A DNA stretch of 64,000 nt from Halomonas sp. PR-M31 (GCF_001039575.1 NZ_JIBT01000001.1:1-64000); one strand, 5' to 3'. Numbered from the stretch's first letter, positions 24,411 through 34,634 are shown. The notes: generated by a model from the letters alone, not told the origin. Program-made: numbers and translations.

Positions 24411-26510
24411 TCATACCTGGCCATAACGCCCCGCTTCCTCCCCCAACCAACGACGTATCAAGATCTCGCTGGCATCCGGGGCTTCTTCCAACAGCGCCTT
24501 GGCCAAGGGACTGACCCGATCAAGCAGATCCTTGTCCCGCTCCAGATCCGCGATCTTCATTTGGGCCAGGCCGGTCTGGCGAGTGCCCAACACTTCACCG
24601 GGGCCGCGCAGTTCAAGATCCTTCTCGGCAATACGAAAGCCGTCCGTAGTCTCCCGCATGACGCCCAGGCGTTCCCGAGAATGGGCTGACAGTGGCGGAT
24701 GATAAAGCAGTACGCAGAAGCTTTCGGTACCGCCTCGACCAACCCGTCCGCGTAGCTGGTGCAGCTGGGAGAGGCCCAGGCGCTCCGGGTTCTCGATGAT
24801 CATCAGGCTGGCGTTGGGCACATCGACCCCTACCTCGATCACCGTGGTGGCCACCAATAGATCCAGTTCCCCGGCCTTAAAGGCATCCATTACCTCGGCC
24901 TTCTCGGCGGGTTTCATACGGCCATGAATTAGACCGACGGCCAGTTCCGGTAAGGTTTCGGTCAGGGCATCTCGAGTCGCCTCCGCCGCCTGACACTGCA
25001 GCGCCTCGGACTCCTCGATCAGGGTACAGACCCAGTAGGCCTGCCGCCCCTCGCCGCAGGCGTGACGAATACGCGTGACGACTTCCGGGCGGCGTTCGTC
25101 TGGCACGGCGACGGTCTGCACCGGAGTGCGCCCCGGTGGCAGTTCGTCGATCACGGATAAATCGAGATCCGCATAGGCGCTCATTGCCAGGGTGCGGGGA
25201 ATCGGCGTGGCGGTCATGACCAGCTGGTGTGGCGTCAACCCGCCGGCTTCGCCCTTCTGACGCAGGGCCAGGCGCTGATGCACCCCGAAGCGATGCTGTT
25301 CGTCGACGATGGCCAGACCCAGACGCTTAAAATGCACGTCATCCTGGAACAGGGCATGGGTACCCACCGCCATCTGGACGCGGCCATCGGCGATGGCCGC
25401 CTTGGTATCGAGTCGGGCCTTGCCCTTGAGCTTGCCGGAAAGCCAGCCCACCTCGATGCCCAAGGGAGCGAACCACTCCCGCAAATTGCGAAAATGCTGC
25501 TCTGCCAGGAGCTCCGTGGGCGCCATCATCGCTGCCTGACAGTCCCCGGCAATGGCCTGGAGTGCCGCCATGGCTGCTACCACGGTCTTGCCGGAACCCA
25601 CGTCCCCCTGAACCAGGCGTAGCATGGGAGTCGCGGTTTCCAGATCCCGGGCGATCTCGTCGAGTACTCGGCGCTGGGCGCCGGTCAAGGCAAAGGGTAG
25701 CTGGGTGAGAAAACGTGCCTGAAGGCCCCGTCCTGACGTCAACGGCGGTGCGCCATCGGTCTGGATACGCAGACGTACCTGACGCAGGCTGAGCTGATGG
25801 GCAAGTAGTTCTTCCAAAGCCAGGCGTCGCTGGGTGGGATGGGTACCACTGGCCAGGCGTTCGAGATCCGCATCCGGCGGTGGTTCGTGAAGATAGCCCA
25901 GACAGGCATGCAGCTCCGGCAATCTGAAGCGCTCTCGCAGCGCATCGGGAATGCCGTCCGGCAAGGTGTGCGGTGCTTCCTCCAGAGCTTTGAGCGCCTG
26001 GGCGATCAAACCGCGTAAACGTGGCTGGGTGAGGCCTTCCGTGGTGGGATAGATCGGGGTCAGATGATCCTCGACCGGAGCATCTTCCTGGCGCAGCAGA
26101 CGGTATTCCGGGTGATAGATCTCAAGCCCAGTAGCACCGGCTCTGGCTTCACCAAAACAGCGGACATGAACACCTGGGGCGAACTGCTGCTGTTGGGCCG
26201 GGGAGAAGTGAAAAAAACGCAGGCTGAGAATACCGGAACCATCCTTGAGCCTCACCAACAGACTGCGCCGGCGCCCTTTTATCACATCGGCGGCGCAGAC
26301 TTCGCCATCCACCACCGCCTCCTGGCCGGCCCGCAGAGTAGCGATCGGCGTGATACGCGTGCGATCCTGATAGCGTAGCGGCAGATGAAACAGCAGATCC
26401 GCAATTCGCTCGATGCGTAGCCGGCTCAGCTTGGCGGCCATGGCATCACCGACTCCAGCAAGGGAAGTGACCGCCTGCTCGAGATCAGAGCGACTCATGG
26501 ACCGATTCAT
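24411..26510 (-). CDS. recG: RecG, ATP-dependent DNA helicase
   Basis: A 699-residue SF2 helicase that remodels stalled replication forks and Holliday junctions. The N-terminal wedge domain (about 60-160) is an OB fold. Motor motifs: GDVGSGKTVVAAMAA (Walker A, about 285-299), MMAPTELLAEQHF, VDEQHRFGV (DExH box), TATPIPRTLA, and motif VI QLRGRVGRGG. The end has the RecG-specific DGFRIAEKDLELRGPGEVLGTRQ and the C-terminal TRG-type region. Length is usual (E. coli 693). Its ATG overlaps the oxyR stop by 4 bases, so the two are coupled. Confidence 0.96.
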   Translation of the reverse strand: MNRSMSRSDLEQAVTSLAGVGDAMAAKLSRLRIERIADLLFHLPLRYQDRTRITPIATLRAGQEAVVDGEVCAADVIKGRRRSLLVRLKDGSGILSLRFFHFSPAQQQQFAPGVHVRCFGEARAGATGLEIYHPEYRLLRQEDAPVEDHLTPIYPTTEGLTQPRLRGLIAQALKALEEAPHTLPDGIPDALRERFRLPELHACLGYLHEPPPDADLERLASGTHPTQRRLALEELLAHQLSLRQVRLRIQTDGAPPLTSGRGLQARFLTQLPFALTGAQRRVLDEIARDLETATPMLRLVQGDVGSGKTVVAAMAALQAIAGDCQAAMMAPTELLAEQHFRNLREWFAPLGIEVGWLSGKLKGKARLDTKAAIADGRVQMAVGTHALFQDDVHFKRLGLAIVDEQHRFGVHQRLALRQKGEAGGLTPHQLVMTATPIPRTLAMSAYADLDLSVIDELPPGRTPVQTVAVPDERRPEVVTRIRHACGEGRQAYWVCTLIEESEALQCQAAEATRDALTETLPELAVGLIHGRMKPAEKAEVMDAFKAGELDLLVATTVIEVGVDVPNASLMIIENPERLGLSQLHQLRGRVGRGGTESFCVLLYHPPLSAHSRERLGVMRETTDGFRIAEKDLELRGPGEVLGTRQTGLAQMKIADLERDKDLLDRVSPLAKALLEEAPDASEILIRRWLGEEAGRYGQV

Positions 26511-27433
26511 GCGGGCACGCTGTCCGGCTGCTCCTGATAGGACTGCTTGACACCGTCGATCAGCGCATCGATGGCTTTGGGTCGCGGGAAGCTGGCGCGC
26601 CAGGCGACTGCCACGGTGCGGCTGGGCGCTTCCGGAGTGAAGGGGCGGCTTTCCAGCATGCCCGCCTCGTAGTGCCCGGTGCCGATGGCGGATTGGGGCA
26701 GCACCGTGATGCCCAGTTTGGAGGCGACCATGTGACGAATGGTTTCAAGAGAGCCGCCTTCCGCGGTCAATGTATTGGAAGGACTGTTCAGTTGAGCACT
26801 GATGGCAGGACAGGCCTCGAGGATCTGATCGCGAAAGCAGTGCCCTTCGCCGAGCAGTAACAAACGCTCCTTCAGCAGATCTTCCTTGTCGATGGTGGAT
26901 CTGCGCGTCCAGGGATGATCGCTTGGAATCAACACCTCGAAGGGTTCATCGTAAAGCGGACGCGTGACCACATCGACTTCGGTGAAGGGCAGCGCGACGA
27001 TGATCGCATCGAGTTCACCGCTGCGCAGCTTATGGCGCAGGTTGGCGGTGAAGTTCTCCTCGATGTACAGGGGCATGTGAGGGGCCATGCGCGCCAGCTG
27101 CGGGATCAGATGCGGAAACAGATAAGGCCCGATGGTATAGATGGCGCCGATGCGCAAGGGGCTTGATAACTGATCCTTGCCTTCGCTTGCCAGCTCGCGA
27201 ATGATGCTTGCCTGTTCGAGCACGCGCTGAGCCTGTTCGACGACCTTTGCGCCTAGCGGGGTCACTTGCACGGTAGCCTTGGAGCGTTCAAAAAGCGCTA
27301 CCTCGAGTTCGTCCTCGAGTTTCTTTACCGCCACGGATAGGGTCGGCTGGGAGACGAAGCAACGCTCCGCAGCGCGTCCGAAATGACGTTCCTGAGCCAA
27401 GGTTACGATATAGCGGAGTTCTGTTAGAGTCAT
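26507..27433 (-). CDS. oxyR: OxyR, peroxide-sensing LysR-type regulator
   Basis: A 308-residue LysR-type activator. The N-terminal HTH reads HFGRAAERCFVSQPTLSVAVKKLEDEL. The redox pair is present at the same numbers as in E. coli OxyR: Cys199 in GEGHCFRDQ and Cys208 in LEACP. Oxidation to a disulfide switches on catalase and peroxiredoxin genes. Residues of the peroxide pocket around Thr100 (AIYTIGPYLFP) are also kept. It is the first gene of an oxyR-recG unit with a 4-base overlap and diverges from an SDR gene. Confidence 0.95.
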   Translation of the reverse strand: MTLTELRYIVTLAQERHFGRAAERCFVSQPTLSVAVKKLEDELEVALFERSKATVQVTPLGAKVVEQAQRVLEQASIIRELASEGKDQLSSPLRIGAIYTIGPYLFPHLIPQLARMAPHMPLYIEENFTANLRHKLRSGELDAIIVALPFTEVDVVTRPLYDEPFEVLIPSDHPWTRRSTIDKEDLLKERLLLLGEGHCFRDQILEACPAISAQLNSPSNTLTAEGGSLETIRHMVASKLGITVLPQSAIGTGHYEAGMLESRPFTPEAPSRTVAVAWRASFPRPKAIDALIDGVKQSYQEQPDSVPA

Positions 27434-27502
27434 GATTGGACCCGCGAGGGCTTCCTGTCGATTCGATGGATTATGTTCGTTTTACCAAGGAGCTAGGTAA
27501 AG

Positions 27503-28381
27503 GTGAAGAATACGTGTTTGATTCTCGGCTGTGGCGACATCGGTAAAACCTTGGGAACCCAGCTGATCGAGGCGGGCCATCGCGTGATCGGTGCGCGCCG
27601 CAATCCTGAGCAACTGGCCTTAAGTGGCATCGAGCCCCTGACCATCGATCTCAACGACCCCGACGCGCTCAAGACGCTGCCGGAGGCGGATATCGTCGTC
27701 TACGTGGTGAGCGCCGATCGCTTCGATGAACAGGCCTATCAGGCCGCCTATCGAGACGGCTTGAAGGCGGTATTGGCCGAATTCGACGAGCGCTCTCATA
27801 AGCCCAAGCGAGTGTTCTTTGTCTCATCGACTAGCGTTTACGCACAGCAAGACGGAGAAACCGTCGATGAGAGCGCTCAAACCCAGCCTACCGGATTCGC
27901 AGGTCAGCTGATGCGTGAAGCCGAACAGACGCTCACCGATCATAGTCTGCCCGGTACCGTGGTGCGCTTTTCAGGTATTTATGGCCCCGGACGCGATCGG
28001 CTCATTCAGCAGGTACGGGAAGGACGCATCGCCGCTGCCACGCCGCCCATGTATTCCAACCGCATTCATCGGGATGACTGCGCCGGTGTGCTATCTCATC
28101 TGATCGCCAAGACCCTGAACGATGAGCCATTGGAGGATCTTTACCTGGCCAGCGACTGCGAACCGGTTCCCCTGCATGAAGTAATGGCTTGGCTTGCCAA
28201 GCGGCTCAAGGTCGAGACTCACGAAGTCATACAATCCCCGCTGCGCCGACGCTCGAGCAAATGCTGCGACAATTCGCGCCTGCTCGAAACCGGCTACGAA
28301 TTCCGCTACCCAAGCTTTCGTGAAGGTTACGCCCAAGTGCTTGAAAGCGCGAACCAGGGCCGTCGCACCCAAAAAGCCTGA
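27503..28381 (+). CDS. SDR/NAD-dependent epimerase-like protein (YeeZ-like)
   Basis: A 292-residue extended short-chain dehydrogenase-like protein. The nucleotide motif is LILGCGDIGKTLGTQL near the start, and VFFVSSTSVYAQQDGE (about 104-119) with GIYGPGRDRL resembles NAD-dependent epimerases, particularly the YeeZ group. The catalytic YxxxK is not clear: the expected region has FAGQLMREAEQ instead of Tyr and Lys, so it may bind NAD(P) without classical SDR catalysis. The start is GTG at 27503 with AAGGAG upstream. It diverges from oxyR. Substrate unknown. Confidence 0.75.
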   Translation: MKNTCLILGCGDIGKTLGTQLIEAGHRVIGARRNPEQLALSGIEPLTIDLNDPDALKTLPEADIVVYVVSADRFDEQAYQAAYRDGLKAVLAEFDERSHKPKRVFFVSSTSVYAQQDGETVDESAQTQPTGFAGQLMREAEQTLTDHSLPGTVVRFSGIYGPGRDRLIQQVREGRIAAATPPMYSNRIHRDDCAGVLSHLIAKTLNDEPLEDLYLASDCEPVPLHEVMAWLAKRLKVETHEVIQSPLRRRSSKCCDNSRLLETGYEFRYPSFREGYAQVLESANQGRRTQKA

Positions 28382-28385
28382 TACC

Positions 28386-28412
28386 GCTACGCCGCCCATC
28401 TGGCGGCGTAGC
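28386..28412. terminator. Bidirectional hairpin between the SDR gene and ridA
   Basis: An 11-bp perfect stem (28386-28396 with 28402-28412) and a 5-base loop lie between two convergent genes. The T-tract is poor, so termination may be partial. Confidence 0.6.
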
Positions 28413-28450
28413 TATCTTGATCATTCATTCGAACCATTCAATTGCTCGGC

Positions 28451-28840
28451 TTAGTCACCCAGTACCATGACGCCATCCGCTTCGAACTGGCTTCTCTTGG
28501 GCAGTGCCTTGACGCCAACGGCTGCTCGGGCCGGGTGGGGAGCGGTGAAGAACTCTTCCATGATCTTGTTGACCACGATGAAGTTGTCCAGATCCACCAG
28601 ATACAGATTGAGTTTGACGATATCCTGCAAGGAGCCACCGGCTTCCTCGCAGACGGCGCCGAGATTAGTGAAGACCTGACGCGCCTGATCCTCGATGTCA
28701 CCTGAAACCAGCTCCATGGTTTGAGGATCAAGGGGAATCTGGCCGGACAGATAAACCGTATTGCCGGCCTTGATGGCCTGGGAGTAAGGGCCGATGGCCC
28801 CAGGTGCCTTTTGGGTCTGAATGATGGCCTTGTTACTCAT
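28451..28840 (-). CDS. ridA: RidA, enamine/imine deaminase
   Basis: A 129-residue trimeric protein of the YjgF/YER057c/UK114 family. It hydrolyses reactive 2-aminoacrylate and related enamines made by threonine dehydratase. Signatures: [22 protein letters not shown] (about 13-34) and the catalytic Arg in [14 protein letters not shown] (about 104-117), with the closing Glu before DGVMVLG. GAGGAG precedes the ATG at 28840; a longer frame to 28912 crosses the spoT terminator. It lies downstream of spoT, as in Pseudomonas. Confidence 0.93.
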   Translation of the reverse strand: MSNKAIIQTQKAPGAIGPYSQAIKAGNTVYLSGQIPLDPQTMELVSGDIEDQARQVFTNLGAVCEEAGGSLQDIVKLNLYLVDLDNFIVVNKIMEEFFTAPHPARAAVGVKALPKRSQFEADGVMVLGD

Positions 28841-28865
28841 AAATGACTCCTCGTCATGTTGCACC

Positions 28866-28910
28866 AAAATAAAAACGATCGCCCTGCCGCCATAGGAGCG
28901 GCAGGCGATC
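28866..28910 (-). terminator. Rho-independent terminator after spoT
   Basis: Read on the minus strand, a 13-bp stem with one bulged base (28910-28877) is followed by GTTTTTATTTT. It separates spoT from ridA. Confidence 0.8.
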
Positions 28911-28918
28911 ATGGATCA

Positions 28919-31045
28919 TCAATTGTGGACGCGGGTGACCTTGTCTACGTTATGCAGGTTGCGAATGCGCTTGATGATGCGCGCCAGATGCACTCGGTCG
29001 CGGACCGCCAGGGTCAGATTGACCAGGGACAGGCGGGCATCCCGCTCCTCGATGCCAACTCGTTCGATATTGGCATCCGCGTCGGTCACCAGGCTTGCAA
29101 GCTCTGCCACCAGCCCACGGCGCGATTCCATGGCAATACGCAGCGCCACGGGAAAATCGCCGCTGATATCCGGCGACCACTCCAAAGTCAGCAGCTTGTC
29201 CGGCTCATTGCGTAACTCGATGATATTGCGACAGACGCTACGATGCACCACGATACCCTTGCCGACGGATAGATGACCAATCACCGAATCCCCGGGCAGC
29301 GGATGACAGCAGCGAGCGAAGCTGATGACCATGCCTTCGGTGCCGTTGATGGCTATCGGCCCTTCCTGATTCGTTACAGCGTGCGCTATTTCCTGAAGAT
29401 CGTTTTCTGCCAGGCGCCGCGCCACGGTATGGGCCATGCGGGTGCCCAGGCCAATGGATTCAAGCAGATCATCCTCGTGGGATATACCGGACTCACACAG
29501 CAGTTTCTGCACCGGCTCTTCAGAAAGTTCTTCGAAGCTGGTGGTGTAATCCGCCAGTGCCCGGTTCAGTAGCCGTTGACCAAGCTGAATGGATTCACTG
29601 CGCTGCTGATTCTTGAGGGCATGGCGAATGGCCGAGCGCGCCTTGGCGGTAACGACGAAATTCAACCAGGCAAGACTGGGGCGAGCTCCCTTGGCAGTGA
29701 TGATTTCCACGGTCTGACCGCTTTCCAGACGCGTCGATAGGGGGGCCAGGTGCCGGTCGATGCGACAAGCGATGCAGTGATTGCCGATATCGGTATGCAC
29801 CGTATAGGCAAAATCCACCACCGTGGCCCCTTGGGGCAATTCCATGATGTCGCCCCGAGGGGTGAAGACGTAGACATCGTCTGGGAAAAGATCGTTCTTG
29901 ACGTGTTCGATGAATTCCAGGGAATCGCCGGCCTGGCGCTGCATCTCGAGTAGACCGCGGACCCACTCCCGGGCCCTCGCATGGCTGCCCAGGGCAATGG
30001 GATGCTCAGTCTGGCCCGCCTTGTAAAGCCAGTGGGCGGCGATGCCATTGTTGGCCATCGCTTCCATCTCGCGAGTACGAATCTGCACTTCGATGGGGAT
30101 GCCGTTGGTACCGAACAGGGTGGTGTGCAAGCTCTGATAGCCGTTGGCCTTGGGAATGGCGATGTAATCCTTGAAGCGACCAGGAACCGGTTTGTACAGA
30201 TTGTGTACAGCGCCCAGGATACGATAGCAGCTGTCGACGTTGTCGGTGATGATGCGAAAGCCGAACACATCCATGATCTCGGCAAAGGGTTTGCGCTGAT
30301 CGCGCATCTTGCGATAGATCGACAGAAGATGTTTCTGACGACCGATCACGGTGCCAGGCAGGTTATCGTCATCGAGACAGTTCTGCAGCGTGGTCTGGAC
30401 CAGACGAATCATCGTGCGACGATTGCCCCGGGCCTTGGAAACGGCCCGCTTGATGCGCTCGGCACGCATCGGATAAATCGCCTGAAAAGAGAGGTCTTCA
30501 AGTTCGATGCGGATGGTGTTGATGCCCAGCCGCCCGGCGATACGAGCATAAATTTCCAGGGTTTCCCGAGCGATACGACGTTTCTTGTCCGGGCGCAACG
30601 CACCGAGAGTGCGCATGTTGTGCAACCGATCCGCGAGCTTGACGATGATCACGCGAATGTCCTTGGACATCGCCATGACCATCTTCTGGAAGTTCTCGGC
30701 CTGGGCGACCGCCTTGTCCTCGAAGGTGATCTGAGTCAGCTTGGAAACGCCGTCCACCAGTTCCGCTACCGGCTCGCCGAACTGCTGGGCTAGAGCGTCC
30801 TTGGAAATACCGGTGTCTTCGATCACGTCATGCAGCATGGCGGCCATCAGGCTTTGATGGTCCATGTGCATGTTGGCGAGAATGTTCGATACCGCTAGAG
30901 GGTGAGTGACGTAGGGCTCGCCGGAGCGCCGGCTCTGGCCGTCGTGGGCCTGTTCGGCATAATAGAAGGCGCGCTTAACCTGCTGAATTTCATCCAGAGG
31001 AAGATAACCGCCAAGGCGATCGGCCAGATCATCAATGGTGAACAT
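28919..31045 (-). CDS. spoT: SpoT, bifunctional (p)ppGpp synthetase/hydrolase
   Basis: A 708-residue alarmone enzyme (E. coli SpoT 702). Hydrolase domain (about 20-200): HPLAVSNILA, the HD pair in MLHDVIEDTG (about 71-72) and KLADRLHNMRTLG. Synthetase domain (about 240-360): GRQKHLLSIYRKMR, FAEIMDVFGFRII and IAIPKANGYQSLHTTLFG. Then a TGS domain (about 390-450; VYVFTPRGDIMELPQGATVVDFAY) and a C-terminal ACT domain. The intact HD motif shows hydrolase activity, which separates SpoT from RelA. It lies downstream of gmk and rpoZ on the same strand. Confidence 0.96.
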   Translation of the reverse strand: MFTIDDLADRLGGYLPLDEIQQVKRAFYYAEQAHDGQSRRSGEPYVTHPLAVSNILANMHMDHQSLMAAMLHDVIEDTGISKDALAQQFGEPVAELVDGVSKLTQITFEDKAVAQAENFQKMVMAMSKDIRVIIVKLADRLHNMRTLGALRPDKKRRIARETLEIYARIAGRLGINTIRIELEDLSFQAIYPMRAERIKRAVSKARGNRRTMIRLVQTTLQNCLDDDNLPGTVIGRQKHLLSIYRKMRDQRKPFAEIMDVFGFRIITDNVDSCYRILGAVHNLYKPVPGRFKDYIAIPKANGYQSLHTTLFGTNGIPIEVQIRTREMEAMANNGIAAHWLYKAGQTEHPIALGSHARAREWVRGLLEMQRQAGDSLEFIEHVKNDLFPDDVYVFTPRGDIMELPQGATVVDFAYTVHTDIGNHCIACRIDRHLAPLSTRLESGQTVEIITAKGARPSLAWLNFVVTAKARSAIRHALKNQQRSESIQLGQRLLNRALADYTTSFEELSEEPVQKLLCESGISHEDDLLESIGLGTRMAHTVARRLAENDLQEIAHAVTNQEGPIAINGTEGMVISFARCCHPLPGDSVIGHLSVGKGIVVHRSVCRNIIELRNEPDKLLTLEWSPDISGDFPVALRIAMESRRGLVAELASLVTDADANIERVGIEERDARLSLVNLTLAVRDRVHLARIIKRIRNLHNVDKVTRVHN

Positions 31046-31144
31046 ACAGCGCGCCTATTATGAGGAACTTCTTGAGAGCTACGTCAAAAGTCGCGAACCT
31101 TGCCCATCCTATCTTGAATTCTTACGGCCCCGGGCCGCTGGATC

Positions 31145-31169
31145 CACCGGCGTTTGGTAACCGCCGGTG
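31145..31169. other. Hairpin in the rpoZ-spoT gap
   Basis: An 8-bp perfect inverted repeat (31145-31152 with 31162-31169) lies in the 158-base gap between rpoZ and spoT. No T-run follows on the minus strand, so it may be an RNA-processing or attenuation structure rather than a terminator. Confidence 0.45.
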
Positions 31170-31203
31170 TCGTTGTTTCATTTTCAGTTACATTGACGCT
31201 TGG

Positions 31204-31467
31204 CTATACCGGGACATCGGAATCGTAGCTGATGGGTTCAGGACGCACACGTACCGGTGCTTCGACGGGCTCGTCGAGAACGGTCTCATCGACCTTGCCA
31301 GCCGCAATTTCTCGCAGTGCCATCACTGTCGCCTTGTCATTTTCCCAAGGCAGCAAGGCATCTCGGGAGCCCCGGGCAAGTTGACGCGCACGCTGGGTAG
31401 AAATCATGACCAGCTTGAAACGGTTTTCGACATTCTCAAGGCAATCTTCAACGGTGACTCGCGCCAT
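31204..31467 (-). CDS. rpoZ: RpoZ, RNA polymerase omega subunit
   Basis: An 87-residue omega subunit. It opens [34 protein letters not shown], nearly invariant in gammaproteobacteria, and carries [17 protein letters not shown] (about 43-59). Omega helps fold the beta-prime subunit and forms one ppGpp site, which fits its place directly upstream of spoT. It lies about 100 bases after gmk. Confidence 0.96.
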   Translation of the reverse strand: MARVTVEDCLENVENRFKLVMISTQRARQLARGSRDALLPWENDKATVMALREIAAGKVDETVLDEPVEAPVRVRPEPISYDSDVPV

Positions 31468-31564
31468 GGATAGTATCCTGATGTGTTATGCAAGCATGTA
31501 ACGGCAACGTAGCATGGGCATGTACGTCACTTGTACACGAAAACGAAGGATGGAACCAGATAGT

Positions 31565-32197
31565 CTACTCGACCCCATCGATATGTGACAAGAGTGCTTG
31601 TAACAGCGGCCCTTGGCGTTCCCGAACACGATCAAGGCGACAGCGTTCTGCCAGTATCACGGCGATCAGTTGGGTCAGGGCGCTATCGAAATCATCGTTG
31701 ATAATGACATGGTCGTATTCGTCGAAATGGGCCATCTCGCTAACGGCGTCCTGCATGCGCCGCGCAATCGTTGCCTCGTCATCGGTGCCGCGATGGGAAA
31801 GTCGCTCGTGTAGTACGGTGTGCGAGGGCGGCAATATGAATATTGAGATGGCGTCTGCCATCTGCTCGCGCACCTGACGCGCTCCCTGCCAGTCGATCTC
31901 GAGGATCACGTCCTGACCAGAGGCCAGTAGTGCTTGTACCGCCGGGCGTGAGGTGCCGTAGTAGTTGTCGAATACTCGAGCATGCTCGAAGAAATCACCG
32001 CGCTCGATCATCTGTTCGAAGGTGGCGGTATCGGCGAAGTGATAGTTGATACCGTCGTTTTCGCCTGGACGCATGGGGCGCGTGGTATGGGAGATCGATA
32101 CCTGGATGGCGTCGATGCGCTCGAGAAGCGCATGTACCAAGCTGGTCTTGCCGGCGCCGGAGGGCGCGGAAACGATATAGAGTGTGCCGTGAGACAT
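31565..32197 (-). CDS. gmk: Gmk, guanylate kinase
   Basis: A 210-residue kinase that makes GDP from GMP and ATP. The P-loop APSGAGKTSLV is at about 10-20, the GMP-binding SISHTTRPMRPGENDGINYHF at about 34-54, and FFEHARVFDNYYGTSR follows. ILEIDWQGARQVRE is the Walker-B-like segment. It is first in the gmk-rpoZ-spoT order known from other gammaproteobacteria; in Pseudomonas yicC lies directly upstream, but here yicC is 10.4 kb away. It diverges from an MFS gene with a gap of less than 100 bases. Confidence 0.95.
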   Translation of the reverse strand: MSHGTLYIVSAPSGAGKTSLVHALLERIDAIQVSISHTTRPMRPGENDGINYHFADTATFEQMIERGDFFEHARVFDNYYGTSRPAVQALLASGQDVILEIDWQGARQVREQMADAISIFILPPSHTVLHERLSHRGTDDEATIARRMQDAVSEMAHFDEYDHVIINDDFDSALTQLIAVILAERCRLDRVRERQGPLLQALLSHIDGVE

Positions 32198-32289
32198 GAG
32201 AGGCGTTCGCTGGGATCTTTACGAAAGAAAACCGCATTATCGCACATTGCCGCTACACTATGCGGCTCAATGCTTGAACAAGGATGCTC

Positions 32290-33512
32290 ATGAACGATAG
32301 CCCCAGAACGTCTTCGCATCTGGCGTTTCTTGGCTTGGCCTTTGCCTTCCTCGTCGCCATGCTAGGCACGACCATGCCCACCCCGCTTTATCCCGGCTAT
32401 CAGCAGCAGTTCGGCTTTTCGGAGCTCATGATTACGGTGATTTTCGCCGCCTATGGCGCTGGGGTAATCGGTGCACTGATCGTGACCGGCCGCTGGTCGG
32501 ATCAGCTGGGCCGGCGTCCGCTGCTATTCGGGGCGCTGCTGGTCGCTGGTGTGAGCGATATTGTCTTCTTGAGCAGTCAGGGTCTTGTCTGGCTGCTCAT
32601 CGGGCGTGTGCTGTCGGGTATTTCCGCAGGAATATTCACCGGCACGGCGACGGTTGCAGTGATCGAGCTTGCGCCCAAAAAATTCAAGGGGCTTGCCACC
32701 TTCGGCGCCACCGCCGCCAACATGGGCGGGCTGGGCCTGGGGCCCGTCATGGCCGGCTCCCTGGCTCAGTATGCGCCATGGCCGCTGCATCTTGCCTATG
32801 GTGTGCATCTAGGTCTGACAGGGTTTGCACTGATAGCGGTATGGTGGGTGCGGGAAACCGTCGAGCGCCCGGCACATCCTAGCTTCGCCTACAGAAACTG
32901 TCGGTGCCCCGGGAAGTACGCGGCGTGTTTCTACCCGCCGCCATCGCCGGTTTTGCAGGGTTTTCGGTGCTGGGGTTCTCTACCGCCATGGCGCCGGCGT
33001 TCATGACCCAGGTGCTTGGCTATTCGAATCTTTTGTTGATTGGGGCTGTCTCCGGCACCGCATTCTTTGCTTCCATCGTTGGGCAGCGGCTTCAAGATCG
33101 CTTGAAGCACGCTTGGCGACTGCCGATAGGGTGCGTGCTGGTGTTAGTGGGTGCGATATTGATCGGCACCGGTATCGGGCTCGTCTCCTTGGGCGTTTTC
33201 ATTTTGGGGGCCTTTGTCGTAGGCCTGGGTCAAGGGATAGCCATGCGAGCGGGACTAGGCGATATCACCGCCTATTCTCCAGCGAATCAGCGCAGCGCAG
33301 TCACCTCAACGTTTTTCGTAGTGACCTATGTAGCGCTTTCGGTGCCGGTACTGGGTATCGGGCTGACTGCCAGGTACATCGGTCTGCCGGCTACCGGCAT
33401 GGGGTTTGCCGGCTTCGTCGCACTGCTTGCGCTGGTGGCGCTGATACTACTGCTCAAGCGCCAGGCTCAAACGTCTTCGGCGTCTTCCAATCCCTCTTCT
33501 TCGGAGTCCTGA
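32290..33512 (+). pseudogene. MFS exporter, frameshifted
   Basis: A twelve-helix major-facilitator transporter split in two frames. The first part (to about 32883) has the family loop GRWSDQLGRRPLLFGALL and ends in VWWVRETVERPAHPS; the second resumes in another frame as LRLQKLSVPREVRGVFLPAAIAGF and runs to the stop. Adding one C at about 32883 (AGCTTC to AGCCTTC) restores a continuous protein of about 408 residues, typical for MFS drug-efflux-like proteins. The ATG at 32290 has AAGGA at a proper distance; an ATG six bases earlier does not. pyrC starts 1 base after its stop. Either a recent mutation or a sequencing error; substrate unknown. Confidence 0.8.
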
Positions 33513-33513
33513 T

Positions 33514-34575
33514 ATGACCTTGTCGACTGATACCCGCACCCTGCGCATCCGTCGTCCCGACGACTGGCACCTGCATCTGCGTGACGGCGCGACGATGGCG
33601 ACGGTACTGCCCTATACCAGCGCTCTGTATGGCCGGGCCATCGTCATGCCGAATCTGGCCGCTCCGGTGACCACTGTGGCCGCAGCCCGGGCCTATTGCG
33701 AGCGCATACTGGCGGCGTTGCCTAATGATCACGACTTCACGCCGCTGATGACCTGCTATCTGAGCGACAGCGTGACATCTCAGACATTGGAGGAGGGCTT
33801 TGCCGAGGGCGTATTCACCGCCGCCAAGCTCTATCCGGCCAATGCCACTACCAACTCCGCTCATGGCGTGAGTGACGTCAAGGCGATCTATCCGCTGTTC
33901 GAGACGATGCAGCGTCTGGAAATGCCGCTTTTGATTCATGGTGAGGTGACCCATGCCGAGGTAGATATCTTCGATCGCGAAAAGATCTTCATCGACGAGG
34001 TGATGGAGAATATTCGGCGCCAGTTTCCCGAGCTCAAGGTGGTCTTCGAGCACATCACCACCCGTGAGGCCGCTCAATACGTGCTGGAAGGCAACGACAC
34101 CCTGGGGGCGACGATCACCCCGCAGCACCTAGCCCACAACCGCAACGACATGCTGGTGGGCGGTATTCGCCCGCACCTTTATTGTCTGCCGGTACTCAAG
34201 CGTAACGTTCATCAGCAGGCGCTGCGCCAGGCCATCGCTAGCGGCCATCCACGCTTCTTCCTGGGCACGGATTCCGCGCCCCATGTGGCCAGCGCCAAGG
34301 AGACGAGCTGTGGCTGCGCTGGTGTGTTCAATGCCCCCACGGCGCTTGAAATTTATGCCACGGTATTCGAACAGGAAGACGCGCTCGAACACTTTGAAGC
34401 CTTCTGTTCCCTCAATGGCCCGCGCTTCTATGGTCTGGAACCCAACGAGGATGTCATCGAACTGATTCGTGAGCCTTTCGAGGTGCCGGAAACGATAGGC
34501 TGTGGCAACGAACATTTCGTACCTTTCAAGGCCGGGGAGTCGCTTGCCTGGACGGTAAAAGGGGCTGATCGATGA
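33514..34575 (+). CDS. pyrC: PyrC, dihydroorotase
   Basis: A 353-residue dihydroorotase of the short, E. coli-like class II. It cyclises carbamoyl-aspartate to dihydroorotate in pyrimidine synthesis. Metal ligands: [10 protein letters not shown] near residues 16-25, the carbamylated Lys in [13 protein letters not shown] (about 103), LLIHGEVT (about 143), FEHITTREA and FLGTDSAPH (about 250). The family [15 protein letters not shown] is present. It starts 1 base after the frameshifted MFS gene, so translation may be coupled. Another pyrimidine gene, pyrE, lies 12 kb away. Confidence 0.95.
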   Translation: MTLSTDTRTLRIRRPDDWHLHLRDGATMATVLPYTSALYGRAIVMPNLAAPVTTVAAARAYCERILAALPNDHDFTPLMTCYLSDSVTSQTLEEGFAEGVFTAAKLYPANATTNSAHGVSDVKAIYPLFETMQRLEMPLLIHGEVTHAEVDIFDREKIFIDEVMENIRRQFPELKVVFEHITTREAAQYVLEGNDTLGATITPQHLAHNRNDMLVGGIRPHLYCLPVLKRNVHQQALRQAIASGHPRFFLGTDSAPHVASAKETSCGCAGVFNAPTALEIYATVFEQEDALEHFEAFCSLNGPRFYGLEPNEDVIELIREPFEVPETIGCGNEHFVPFKAGESLAWTVKGADR

Positions 34576-34634
34576 GAGGCGCCTGATGATGAAACCTGAG
34601 TGATTGAATCGCTTAAAAAGAAAGCATGCTATTT

